Assembly: GCA_016715865.1 (NCBI GenBank)
Contig: JADJXM010000012.1
Location: forward strand, 62,001 to 126,000
DNA: 64,000 nucleotides
Direction of reading: 5' to 3'
Source: Acidobacteriota bacterium
GTDB lineage: Bacteria > Acidobacteriota > Blastocatellia > RBC074
Within the stretch, counting starts at the first letter, position 1. Every line of letters starts with the position of its first letter. Both the position numbers and the translations under genes were made by a program. Of this stretch, positions 1 to 16,939 are shown piece after piece. The notes under the pieces were generated by a model. The model saw only the letters and a program-made list of their open reading frames with translations, had not been told where the DNA came from and ran no database searches.

Positions 1-1
1 G

Positions 2-427
2 AAGGTCTCTCCGTTGCAGATTATCTTCTTCGTGGTCTATTTCGTCCTCGGTTATTTTCTTTACGCCACGCTCTATGCGACAGTCGGAGCGATCGTTTCG
101 AATGAAGAGGACGGGCAGCAGATGCAGATGCCGGTGACGATGACGATCGTCATTCCGGTCATGGTCTCGACGCTGGTCATGCGTAATCCGAACGGGACGG
201 CCTCGGTCATTCTGTCGCTGATACCCTTCTTCAGCCCGGTGCTTATGTTCCTGCGGATCGGGCTGCAGACCCCGCCGTGGTGGCAGATCGCGCTGTCTAT
301 TGTTCTTATGATCGGCACCATTCTCGCGGTCATCTGGGTGGCGGCCAGGATCTATCGTGTCGGTGTCCTCATGTACGGCAAGCGACCGACCCTGCCGGAA
401 CTCGTCCGCTGGCTGAAATATACTTAA
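2..427 (+). CDS. ABC-2 type transporter permease, C-terminal part
   Basis: The reading frame is open from base 2, so the start lies outside the window and only about 141 C-terminal residues are seen. They hold several hydrophobic segments (IIFFVVYFVLGYFLYATLYA near the start, two more in the middle, one near the end), then a basic tail. The phrase TVGAIVSNEEDGQQMQMP after the first membrane segment is typical of NatB/YhaP-like ABC-2 permeases, which export unknown substrates with a separate ATPase. That ATPase would be upstream and is not visible. The family call is fairly safe; the substrate is unknown. Confidence 0.8.
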   Translation, partial: KVSPLQIIFFVVYFVLGYFLYATLYATVGAIVSNEEDGQQMQMPVTMTIVIPVMVSTLVMRNPNGTASVILSLIPFFSPVLMFLRIGLQTPPWWQIALSIVLMIGTILAVIWVAARIYRVGVLMYGKRPTLPELVRWLKYT

Positions 428-469
428 TAGCTGTATCTACTCAGTCCATAGCAAAGTTTTTTCAAGCCA

Positions 470-626
470 GTGAATCGCAAAGGACGCAGAGGAATTGAAT
501 CGCAGAGAACGCAAAGGACGCAAAGGAATTTAATGGAAAGAGATTCGGATTATTCCTGATTGTTTCTGACTCGGGCAATGATCTCCTAAATTCTTCTTTG
601 CTTCCTTTGCGTTCTCTGCGATTCAC
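470..626. repeat. Inverted word-repeat element 1 (GCAAAGGAC type)
   Basis: The left arm (470-536) repeats variants of cgcaaaggacgcagagg. The right arm (589-626) is its reverse complement and ends in gcgttctctgcgattcac. The two arms can pair around a loop of about 50 bases. The element fills the spacer between the permease and the glycosylase. No gene is seen in 428-689. Confidence 0.8.
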
Positions 627-689
627 TTTTTTCCATCAGATTCACTTTTTTCATCAGATTCAGCGTGATGGGCTACTACTTCAACTGTC

Positions 690-1331
<642 letters not shown>

Positions 1332-1392
1332 GTTGCCGCAACCGGGAGGAACGGAACGGGAGAACGAACCGGGAGCGTTACCTCTATGAAAA

Positions 1393-1417
1393 GGGGGGGG
1401 GGGGGGGGGGGGGGGGG
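1393..1417 (+). repeat. 25-base poly-G tract
   Basis: An uninterrupted run of 25 G lies in the spacer between the glycosylase and lepA. It is flanked by an imperfect inverted repeat: gaaccgggagcg on the left and cgcttccggttc on the right. It could form a G-quadruplex or act as a slippage tract. Its exact length is also the kind of thing sequencing gets wrong. Confidence 0.9.
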
Positions 1418-1442
1418 CGCTACGCTTCCGGTTCCGTTACTG

Positions 1443-1470
1443 AAAGCCCCGTTCGATCGGACGGGGCTTT
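1443..1470 (+). terminator. Hairpin terminator upstream of lepA
   Basis: A perfect 10-bp stem (aaagccccgt / acggggcttt) with an 8-base loop, followed by a T-rich stretch. It probably ends transcription from the glycosylase side, downstream of the poly-G tract. Confidence 0.7.
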
Positions 1471-1564
1471 TGCTTTCCATTGCCCGGCAAGGTATTCTGA
1501 TATCTTTAAGTTGGAAGGTTATTCAGGCCGGGAGAGGCGCTTAAACCTGTCCCGAAGTTAATTT

Positions 1565-3361
<1,797 letters not shown>

Positions 3362-3369
3362 TCCCCGCT

Positions 3370-4047
3370 ATGAATCCTGTTATTCCAATCTTCCCGCTCT
3401 CTCTGGTGCAGTTCCCCGGCGCCCTGACGCCGCTCCACATCTTCGAGAACCGGTATCGCAAAATGATCAAGGACGTTATGCAGACGGACAAGACGTTCGG
3501 AATCATCTACCGGCAGGAAGATGCGATGCTCGATGCTGAAAGGGTGCTCCCGGGCAGCGTCGGCTGCACCGTTGAAGTGGCTGTCGTGCAGGGGCTCCCG
3601 GACGGGCGGTCGAACATCCTGTGTGTCGGGATGTCGCGATTCAGACTGCTCGAGTATGTCGAGGGAGAAACATACCTGCAAGCCGAGGTCGAGTATTTCG
3701 ATGACGATCCTTCCCTGGAAGACCTGGAAGGCGAGTGCGCGGTCGCGAAGGCGCTGTTCGAACGGCTGCTCCAGGCCAACCGCAGATTACGGAGCGAAAT
3801 CGAACGAGATTCGGGCGAGATCCCGGAACTCCCGACTGATCCACAGGCGCTCTCGCTGGTCCTGATCGCTTATCTCGATATCGATCCGTCTGAAAAACAG
3901 GAATACCTTGAGATGACCGATACCAGCCTTCGCCTTCGGCGAATCACGCGGACTCTCGAGAAACTGACCGAAGAAACAGAACATCGCGCTGTCATTCATC
4001 AATTGGCCAAAAAGAACGGACACGGAGGCAAACCGCCCGGTTTATGA
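3370..4047 (+). CDS. LON substrate-binding domain protein
   Basis: This 225-residue protein consists of the N-terminal substrate-binding domain of Lon protease (PF02190 type) without the AAA+ or protease parts. MNPVIPIFPLSLVQFPGALT and the following HIFENRYRKMI are the family's opening signature. The C-terminal 80 residues are helical and charged. The frame is open upstream inside lepA, but the ATG at 3370, just after the lepA stop, matches the family start. Stand-alone proteins of this type are common in bacteria and their role is poorly known; regulated proteolysis is often assumed. Confidence 0.88.
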   Translation: MNPVIPIFPLSLVQFPGALTPLHIFENRYRKMIKDVMQTDKTFGIIYRQEDAMLDAERVLPGSVGCTVEVAVVQGLPDGRSNILCVGMSRFRLLEYVEGETYLQAEVEYFDDDPSLEDLEGECAVAKALFERLLQANRRLRSEIERDSGEIPELPTDPQALSLVLIAYLDIDPSEKQEYLEMTDTSLRLRRITRTLEKLTEETEHRAVIHQLAKKNGHGGKPPGL

Positions 4048-4070
4048 TCAGGATCCGGTTTCACACCGAC

Positions 4071-4376
4071 TTACGCATTATCCACGCCAAGCTTGTTGAT
4101 TACTTCCTCGAAAGATTCAGCCGAAACCCCTTCAAGCCGAATGAGCTTGCTTCTCGAAGTTTGACCGCTGAGCAACGAAATCCTGGCGCGCGGGATCGAG
4201 AAGATTTTGGCGAGCAGGCGGACGAGTTCGTCATTGGCTTCGCCATCGACCGGAGGGGAATTGAGGCGAACCTTGAGCGCGCCGTCCATCTCGCCGGCCA
4301 CCCCGCTGCGCGAAGCGCGCGGCTGTACGCGCACTGAAAACGTTATGTCTCCGTCTCCGGATGTGAAGCGGATCAT
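4071..4376 (-). CDS. DUF167 / YggU family protein
   Basis: A 101-residue DUF167 protein. The signature is the GVAGEMDGALKVRLNSPPVD segment with EGANDELVRLLAK-like continuation and SGQTSRSKLIRL near 71-82. The biochemical role of the family is unknown. It is the last gene of a minus-strand yggS-yggT-yggU cluster, starting 14 bases after the yggT stop. This order is widely conserved in bacteria and supports the call. It converges on the LON-domain gene with a 23-base gap. Confidence 0.9.
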   Translation of the reverse strand: MIRFTSGDGDITFSVRVQPRASRSGVAGEMDGALKVRLNSPPVDGEANDELVRLLAKIFSIPRARISLLSGQTSRSKLIRLEGVSAESFEEVINKLGVDNA

Positions 4377-4390
4377 ATGTCTGGATCATT

Positions 4391-5044
<654 letters not shown>

Positions 5045-5073
5045 AGTCTGTCCCGATCTCCCCTGGCGGTTAT

Positions 5074-5811
5074 TTATCCCCGCGACCCGAATATCGCCGT
5101 TCCTATCCGAACGAGCGACGCCCCTTCCTCGATCGCGACCTCGAAATCATGGCTCATCCCCATTGATAGTTCTCTGAATTCGGGACCGACGATGCCGGCG
5201 CCGATTGCCTCTTCGCGAAGCGCCCTCAGCCGCTTAAAGTACGGGCGCACTTGATCGAGGTCCTCGAGAAACGGCGGAACTGTCATCAAGCCGCGAAGCG
5301 ATAGATTCTCGAACCGGGCGACACGCTCACAGACCACGAGAGCTTCACCTTCCGTCACGCCGGACTTGGATGACTCTTCTCCAAGATTCACTTCAAGCAG
5401 GACCGGCAGCTTCTTTCCCATCTCACCAGCGATGGAGTTCAGTCGTTCGGCTAGTTTAAGGCTGTCGATCGACTCGATGTAATCGAAGAGTTCGATCGCC
5501 CGCCTGGCCTTGTTCGATTGGAGGTGCCCGATGAGATGCCACGAAACATTGCCGGCAGCGGAAGTTTCACACAGCGCCGGAATCTTCTCAGCGGCTTCCT
5601 GAACCCGATTCTCTCCCAGAATGCGGACTCCCGATTCGATCGCGGCACGGATTCTTTCGACAGGTACGGTTTTGGAAACGGCGACCAGAGTGACTTCGGA
5701 TTCAGACCGGTCCGCGCGTCGACAAGCCTCTGCTATGCGCGCATTGACAGAGTCGAGTCTTTCTCTGAGAGCCGCAGCCTGGTCGGGTGCCGCTTGTCCG
5801 GCTTTATTCAT
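5074..5811 (-). CDS. PLP homeostasis protein, YggS/PROSC family
   Basis: A 245-residue YggS/PLPBP protein: a single-domain TIM-barrel that binds pyridoxal 5'-phosphate and buffers vitamin B6. VTLVAVSKTVP carries the PLP lysine, ILGENRVQEA and WHLIGHLQSNKAR follow, and the C-terminal phosphate-binding part is ELSMGMSHDFEVAIEEGAS and VRIGTAIFGSR. The frame stays open upstream through repeat element 2, adding 45 residues rich in LASLALK. These are translated repeat, so the ATG at 5811 (MNKAGQAAPDQ) is the real start. First gene of the yggS-yggT-yggU cluster. Confidence 0.95.
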   Translation of the reverse strand: MNKAGQAAPDQAAALRERLDSVNARIAEACRRADRSESEVTLVAVSKTVPVERIRAAIESGVRILGENRVQEAAEKIPALCETSAAGNVSWHLIGHLQSNKARRAIELFDYIESIDSLKLAERLNSIAGEMGKKLPVLLEVNLGEESSKSGVTEGEALVVCERVARFENLSLRGLMTVPPFLEDLDQVRPYFKRLRALREEAIGAGIVGPEFRELSMGMSHDFEVAIEEGASLVRIGTAIFGSRG

Positions 5812-5830
5812 AGCATTCAGGCATAGCGTT

Positions 5831-6124
5831 TTTAATACTGTGTAACATAATTTTTTTAAGATTTTCAACGCCAAGGACGCCAAGGACGCCAAGTTGGCCA
5901 AGGAAGATTTAAACGCCAAGTACGCCAAGGCAGCCAAGGATTTCAAATGAAAATAATGTGATCAGTATTTTTGATTGTGCTATTGGCGAAACGGATTTAA
6001 ATCGAATCATCACTTCTTATCATCTCTTGGCTGCCTTGGCGTACTTGGCGTTTAAATCTTCCTTGGCCAACTTGGCGTCCTTGGCGTTGAAAATCTTAAA
6101 AAAATTATGTTACACAGTATTTAA
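5831..6124. repeat. Inverted word-repeat element 2 with TIRs and a TTTAA duplication
   Basis: The left arm begins tactgtgtaacataattttt (from 5836) and runs through tandem gccaaggac words. The right arm (about 6026-6119) is a close reverse complement ending gttacacagta. The outermost bases form a terminal inverted repeat of about 25 bp, and both sides are flanked by TTTAA (5831-5835 and 6120-6124). That resembles a small non-coding transposable element with a 5-bp target duplication. It shares its termini with element 6. Confidence 0.8.
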
Positions 6125-6136
6125 TGGAGATATGCT

Positions 6137-7357
<1,221 letters not shown>

Positions 7358-7505
7358 AATATATTTACCTCGATTCCAGATCCATCGCCCTTAAACTCGA
7401 AAAACCTGGTTGTCCATTGTTCATCTTCTCTGCTTAACGCGTCTGGTCAGTGTACCAAATGACCCGGGACATGAAAAGTTGGGTGAAATGCTGAAGACTC
7501 CTGTT

Positions 7506-7670
7506 AAAGTTTCCAGTGGGAAGAAGTTTCCAGTGGGAAGAAGTTTCCAGTGGGAAGAAGTTTCCAGTTGATTGGGTTCATCAGAGCAAGTTGTTAAATT
7601 TGCAACCATGTAATGACGAATAGCTTGTCCTTACTGGAAACTGGAAACTTCTTCCAACTGGAAACCTCCC
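7506..7670. repeat. Inverted word-repeat element 3 (17-mer tandem)
   Basis: The left arm has three perfect copies of the 17-mer aagtttccagtgggaag and a partial fourth (7506-7570). The right arm (7633-7670) is a reverse-complement version (ctggaaacttcttccaactg). It has no unique spacers, so it is not a CRISPR array. The rest of 7671-8040 holds no gene; the word ctgacaataaag occurs twice there (7776 and 7950). Confidence 0.8.
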
Positions 7671-8039
7671 ATGTTTGTCGCCATCATTCCAGACTTTATC
7701 CGAAATATTGAATGGAAATGTACGAAAATTCGGATTTTTGGGTAAATATAATGTTAGGCCGGTTAAGGTTAAGTACTGACAATAAAGGGCTTGCGATTTA
7801 GCGGTGTGTCCAGGTCGGTCTAATCGGTTGAAATTTGAAATGGGGTTATGGTAGCCTCCCCAATTGTTATGACGCTTGTCGTCGGGGAAGCATCCTAAAC
7901 TTCAACCCCCAAACGACGATCAAGTGCAGATTCTTAATTTTCATGCACGCTGACAATAAAGTGCCCACAATCCAGTGTTGCTGATTCTCTGGCCGGATAT
8001 CGGTGTTGAAGCCGGCCGGTCAGTTACAGGAGTCCTGAC

Positions 8040-8907
<868 letters not shown>

Positions 8908-8910
8908 AGG

Positions 8911-9000
8911 AGTTTCCAGACAATAGTTTCCAGTTTCCAGTATTCCATAATTGAAATATCTTCTTGAAACTGGAAACTGGAAACTATTGTCTGGAAACTT
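8911..9000. terminator. Bidirectional hairpin between convergent genes (repeat element 4)
   Basis: A nearly perfect 30-bp inverted repeat built from ggaaact words (agtttccagacaatagtttc on the left, its complement on the right) fills the gap between the convergent M23 and CoA-binding genes. It probably works as a terminator for both. It is also a member of the word-repeat family. Confidence 0.7.
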
Positions 9001-9020
9001 TTCCCACTTCCCGTCCTCTT

Positions 9021-9446
9021 TTATTTCCCCATTCGCATATGCTCCCTGAGCATGCAGCGGTCCATGACGACCAGAAGGCCGGCGTCAACTGCGCGCTGAG
9101 CGGCAGCTTCGTCTATCACATCATCCTGCATCCAGACGGCGCGGGCTCCGATGCGGATGGCTTCGTCGACGTGGTGACCGGCCTCTTCCGAGCGGCGAAA
9201 GATGTTGACCAGATCGAAGGGCTCGGGGACGGCGGCGAGAGTCGGCCAGGCTCTTTCGCCCAGAACCTGACTTTCATTCGGATTGACGGGAATGATGCGA
9301 TAACCCATCTGCTGCAGGTACCGGGCCACACCGTAGCTCGGCCGCATCGGATTCGAAGAGAGCCCGACGACGGCGATCGTGCGGGATGATTTGAGAACCT
9401 CTTCGATGGTTTCCGGCGAATTGATGGGCATGCTTTCGCTCGACAT
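9021..9446 (-). CDS. CoA-binding protein (YccU-like)
   Basis: A 141-residue single-domain CoA-binding protein with a Rossmann fold. TIAVVGLSSNPMRPSYGVAR near 28-47 is the nucleotide-binding loop, followed by GYRIIPVNPNES and PFDLVNIFRRSEEAGHHVDE. RCMLREHMRMG is the usual C-terminal signature. The ligand and role are not firmly known. Its ATG lies one base after the carB stop (TGATATG), so the pair is translationally coupled. Confidence 0.9.
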   Translation of the reverse strand: MSSESMPINSPETIEEVLKSSRTIAVVGLSSNPMRPSYGVARYLQQMGYRIIPVNPNESQVLGERAWPTLAAVPEPFDLVNIFRRSEEAGHHVDEAIRIGARAVWMQDDVIDEAAAQRAVDAGLLVVMDRCMLREHMRMGK

Positions 9447-9447
9447 A

Positions 9448-12642
<3,195 letters not shown>

Positions 12643-12716
12643 GATTATAAGGTGTTGTTAATCCAGAGCGAAAAATTCAAACCCAAAAAGTAGCACAATT
12701 GGCGGGAGGAACAAAA

Positions 12717-13190
<474 letters not shown>

Positions 13191-13195
13191 TTTAT

Positions 13196-15265
13196 TCACA
13201 TTTTTCGTCGTTTGGCGAGTTCCGCAAGTTTCCATTGCGGCCAGGTAGAGGTTCGGCTGAAGCGGTTGGTGGCCTGGGCAAGTCCGTCCATGCGGTTAGC
13301 TCCGCAGGCCGGGCAGACTGTATGGGACCCGCGAGCGACCTTCTGACAGACCATGCAGAGACTGAATTCCGGAGAAAAATTGATCGCCGGCGATCTTGTT
13401 TCGTAGAAAGCTCGCGTCAAAAGCGAGCACATATCAGCGGAGGAGGGAAGCCCGATACCCAGCCAGATGTCGGTCGCAGCGCCCCAGACTCCCGTCTGAA
13501 TCTCTCCCTCGATCCTCGTTCGGTCGATCGCTTCAACATCGCAGTCGACGGGCAGTTTAACCGAATTGGTATAATATGCGTCCTGGTTCTCGATCGAGCT
13601 GTCGCTGCCGCTGTGGGTGTATTCTGTGATCGCGGTTCCGAATTTCTTGAGATCCAGGCGGGCCAGACGGTGAGGCGCGGCCATGTCGCGCGATTCCGCG
13701 ATCAGAAATCGAACCTTGTGTTTGGCGGACAGGCGTTCGGCTTCAGCCAGAAGATGCGCCGTGATGCGCGCGGCGAAATCGCGGGATGGCTCATCCTGGT
13801 CGTTTGTGCTGCCTGTCACCAGTTGAACCAGCTCCGCCATGCCGACGGGGCAAAGCGCGTGTGATGTCCAGCTGAGCGGCAGGAAAGGTTCTTTGTCTGG
13901 TCGCATTGCCAGCATGGCCAGGACGCCGGCCTCCCCGCGCGCGAGCAGTTTTTCGAGGAAGACACGTTTTTCAAGCGATGCCTGCGCCGCCAGTTCGAGC
14001 AGTTTCGTCAACTGCTCGAAGACTTCGACCTGATTGCCGCCGGTCAGATATCCGATGCGTGGCAGGTTGATGGCCACGCTTGAAAAGATCGCGGCCCTCC
14101 ATTGCCAGCTTTCGGGCGAGCGCTGCAGTTTTTCAGAGCTCACACCATAACGAGCGCTGAAGGCTGCGCCGGCATCCTCCTGGTCGAAGCGATCCAGAGA
14201 AAATGTGACTCCGCCGCGTTCGACCGCAACGCGATTGACCAGATCGAAGATCGCCTGATTGTCAGGGTTATCGAAAAAGCGGCCGGTCAAGTGTAGTATC
14301 GGATGCGGGCCGCTGAACGAGAGTCCCTGACCGTCCCCTTCGAGGAAGATTTCGAAGAGCACCTTGAGAAAATTCTGCGCCAGTTCGCTCATCTCACCGT
14401 AGGTTTGAGTGAGCTTTTCGCCGTTGGCTCCGACGGCTGTCAGCTCGCGCAGGTAGGCGGGAGCCTCCCAGTCGAGGTGCAGATCGCAGCGGACGGGCTG
14501 GCCTCCGCGGGCGATCGTCGGCGCCGCCAGCTCGAAAAGCAGGGCCTGGGCCAGCTGATGGATCTGTCGCTGGCTGAGCCCGACCAGCATCGGCGCGAAG
14601 GCGTAGTTGACAGAATCCCAGGCGAGCGTTTCGCTGAAATATCCCTGCAGAGCGGCCGTATAGGTGACCAGATGTGAAGCGAGCACTTCAGGGCGCCTGG
14701 CCGGCCGTGAACCGGCGAATCCACCTGGCAGCTTGATCCCATGCCGTTTGATGAAGTCGATCGTCCCGATCATGGCCGTCGGTCGATCGACCTCTCCCAT
14801 ATTCTCGATGTGAAAATCGCCGTCCAGATGCGCATAGCCGACAGAATCCGAAAAGACGTTGAGAATAGCGTATTCGCGTTTTATCGCCTCAGCCAGCGCC
14901 AGGCTGGTCCCTTCCGGGCCGTGCAGGATCGCCGAATCGATCGGCGCCGACTGGATGATGCGATCGACATCATAAACGGGCACGCCCAGGCGCGAATGCG
15001 CACGGTACTCCTTCATCAAACCGTGTTCAATCAGCTTTGCTTCGACCAGTCCGCGAATCAGTGGAGCGGTGAGGGCCTGTATGCCGGACCGTTCGATCTG
15101 CTGCCTGACCTCGAGCGCTATCTGCTGCGCCATTTCCGGTTCCAGTCCCGTCTCCCGGATCAGTGCGTCAGTGATCCGCTGAGGGTCGAAACGCGCATAG
15201 TCCTCATCCGATTGCCGGACCAGCAATTCCGATTCGATCGATGAGATGTTCAGTTTGTCCTGCAT
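13196..15265 (-). CDS. NrdD-like protein without the catalytic Cys and glycyl-radical motif
   Basis: A 689-residue protein with the architecture of class III (anaerobic) ribonucleotide reductase. An ATP-cone occupies about 10-95, the ten-stranded barrel region about 100-620, and a zinc ribbon uses Cys 637, 640, 651 and 654. VAINLPRIGYLTGG near 397-410 and VGMAELVQLVTG near 474-485 fit NrdD. Where active NrdD has its thiyl-radical cysteine (around YxCC), this protein reads YGVSSEKLQ (373-380). The C-terminus reads ATNRFSRTSTWPQWKLAEL, with no R-x-x-G-Y glycyl-radical motif. No nrdG activase is nearby. It is probably a regulatory or diverged pseudoenzyme. Its ATG is one base after the thiD stop. 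Confidence 0.8.
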   Translation of the reverse strand: MQDKLNISSIESELLVRQSDEDYARFDPQRITDALIRETGLEPEMAQQIALEVRQQIERSGIQALTAPLIRGLVEAKLIEHGLMKEYRAHSRLGVPVYDVDRIIQSAPIDSAILHGPEGTSLALAEAIKREYAILNVFSDSVGYAHLDGDFHIENMGEVDRPTAMIGTIDFIKRHGIKLPGGFAGSRPARRPEVLASHLVTYTAALQGYFSETLAWDSVNYAFAPMLVGLSQRQIHQLAQALLFELAAPTIARGGQPVRCDLHLDWEAPAYLRELTAVGANGEKLTQTYGEMSELAQNFLKVLFEIFLEGDGQGLSFSGPHPILHLTGRFFDNPDNQAIFDLVNRVAVERGGVTFSLDRFDQEDAGAAFSARYGVSSEKLQRSPESWQWRAAIFSSVAINLPRIGYLTGGNQVEVFEQLTKLLELAAQASLEKRVFLEKLLARGEAGVLAMLAMRPDKEPFLPLSWTSHALCPVGMAELVQLVTGSTNDQDEPSRDFAARITAHLLAEAERLSAKHKVRFLIAESRDMAAPHRLARLDLKKFGTAITEYTHSGSDSSIENQDAYYTNSVKLPVDCDVEAIDRTRIEGEIQTGVWGAATDIWLGIGLPSSADMCSLLTRAFYETRSPAINFSPEFSLCMVCQKVARGSHTVCPACGANRMDGLAQATNRFSRTSTWPQWKLAELAKRRKM

Positions 15266-15266
15266 G

Positions 15267-16079
15267 CTATTCAGTCACCGGCGCCATGTGATTGAGCGGC
15301 CCTGCCCCGTGCCCAAGACCCGGAGCGGTCCGCAGCGCATCATTAATATAGCATTTTGCCCGTTCGACGGCAGAATTAAGGTCAAATCCTTTAGCGAGAA
15401 GGGCAGCGATGGCGGCAGAAAGCGTGCAGCCGGTTCCGTGCGTGCTGGTCGTTTCGATCCGGGGGCTCCGGAATTCTCTCAGTTCGCGGCCGTCATAAAG
15501 CACATCGACCGCGTCACCTGCGAGGTGTCCACCCTTGACCAGAACCGCGCGGCGTCCAACCCGACTGTAACTTCCGGTTTCGCATAGCTCATAAATGCCA
15601 TGCGCCGCCCGTTTCATACCTGTCAGGTCGCGAACTTCATGTTGTGTCAACCGCTCGGCTTCGACCAGGTTCGGCGTGATCACATCCGCCAGCGGAAGAA
15701 GATGGGTAATCAGGCATCTCATCGCCGCCTCATCGATCAGGTCGAATCCGCTGGTCGACCTGATGACCGGATCGATCACGACATTCGGCAGGCTGTGCCG
15801 GTAGATCGCCTCTGTCGCCGCCAGAATCGTCTCCCCGGTTGGCAACATCCCGGTTTTGACGGCCGCGATCTCGAAATCCGCCACGACCGGTTCGATCTGT
15901 GCCATGAGCACCTCGGCTGATTGATGATATGCACCGTAGACGGCCTGCGTGTTCTGCGATGTGATCGACGTGATCGCCGCCGTGCCGAAACAGCCCATCG
16001 CGGCAAATGTTTTGATGTCGGCCAGAATTCCGGCTCCACCCGAAGGATCAAATCCGGCAATTGTAAGAATCGTCAACAT
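15267..16079 (-). CDS. thiD: Hydroxymethylpyrimidine/phosphomethylpyrimidine kinase
   Basis: A 270-residue ThiD of the ribokinase superfamily. It phosphorylates HMP and HMP-P in thiamine synthesis. ILTIAGFDPSGGAGILADIK at the N-terminus is diagnostic, and HGTGCTLSAAIAALLAKG near 215-232 carries the anion hole and catalytic Asp/Cys region. The length is normal. The stop and the next gene's start overlap as TAGCATG. No TPP riboswitch was recognised upstream. A ThiE domain is encoded far downstream at 36178. Confidence 0.95.
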   Translation of the reverse strand: MLTILTIAGFDPSGGAGILADIKTFAAMGCFGTAAITSITSQNTQAVYGAYHQSAEVLMAQIEPVVADFEIAAVKTGMLPTGETILAATEAIYRHSLPNVVIDPVIRSTSGFDLIDEAAMRCLITHLLPLADVITPNLVEAERLTQHEVRDLTGMKRAAHGIYELCETGSYSRVGRRAVLVKGGHLAGDAVDVLYDGRELREFRSPRIETTSTHGTGCTLSAAIAALLAKGFDLNSAVERAKCYINDALRTAPGLGHGAGPLNHMAPVTE

Positions 16080-16939
16080 ATACTCTATCTGGTAGGTTTA
16101 GATGGCGATCATATCATCATCTTGAGGGTGAGGTAAATCGAAACCGACAATGACAAGGAATACGGAAGCCCTAATCCCCAGGCGCCTCCTCAACTCTCCT
16201 AATTCGTCTTTATCATTGGCAAATGGATTGTGACGCAAGGCTGAAGCAAGGGCATGGGACGTAGCGACCGTACCAGGCAACCTGGCTTGGCCGCTACATT
16301 TTAGATGGCCATGTGATCGCTAAGCCATTTTACGTGGAGTGGCGAAAGGTCTCTTGACCAGGGAAAGACCTGGGCTGAATTCATGATCTACGCTGTGATG
16401 CTTTCATCCAGGGAGATCTTCTTTCCTTCGACCGCGGCGCGTCGGATTCATTGGCGAACCTGTTTGAGGATGAGCCCAAATCAGGGTGTTTGAAACCTGA
16501 GTGGGCCTAAAATTGTTAAAAAATGGCAAATAAAGTTTGATTATTGTTGCTTATGGTGTACTATTTCGTTGCCATTAATCTATACGATTTTCCATCATTG
16601 TATTTATTGCCTCAGCTGTTATTGGTGATTCAAATTTATAAACAGGACTCATATTCTTAATGATGTGGAATTGAATATTCCATTTTTCAAAGAAAAAGAG
16701 GTCCTGGCTGTTTGCTACTGACAAACCTGTTTTTATATTTACCGTGATACTATAGGTAATTCCAATAGTATCACGGTAAAAATCATACCTATCTGGTATT
16801 TTTGCGTCAAATGAATGTGGATCAGTATTTTCGAGTCAGTCATTGACTGATAGCGATATTGATCTATCAAGACGTAATAGGTATCAGGTGAGTCCTGTAG
16901 CCTGTGCGGCATAAGACAAACGCGGGTTTCAGTAGAGTA
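16080..16939. other. 860-base spacer without a recognisable gene
   Basis: This spacer separates the divergent thiD operon and CHAT gene and marks the left edge of the AT-richer island. On the minus strand, 16290-16500 gives short protein-like stretches broken by stops, possibly a decayed gene; nothing could be identified. The only clear structure is the perfect inverted repeat at 16738-16780. Confidence 0.6.
16738..16780. promoter_or_regulatory. Perfect 16-bp inverted repeat upstream of the CHAT gene
   Basis: TTTACCGTGATACTAT and its exact reverse complement are separated by 11 bases, about 160 bases upstream of the CHAT start. The dyad is followed by no clear T-run on the + strand, so an operator is as likely as a terminator. 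Confidence 0.5.

Noticed and set aside
5812..5946. N-terminal extension of YggS rich in LASLALK
   Set aside because: It is the translated left arm of repeat element 2; the family start is at the ATG 5811.
7421..7609. 62-codon open frame in the spacer after the VWFA gene
   Set aside because: Its sequence is the translated 17-mer repeat, with no ribosome site.
7506..7670. Possible CRISPR array
   Set aside because: The 17-mer copies are directly adjacent with no unique spacers, and no cas genes are present.
7776..7961. Two copies of ctgacaataaag upstream of the M23 gene
   Set aside because: They are 174 bases apart and lack a matching -10 box, so a promoter or operator call is not supported.
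16290..16500. Possible transposase or antitoxin remnant on the minus strand
   Set aside because: Only short fragments between stops; I could not match them to a family.
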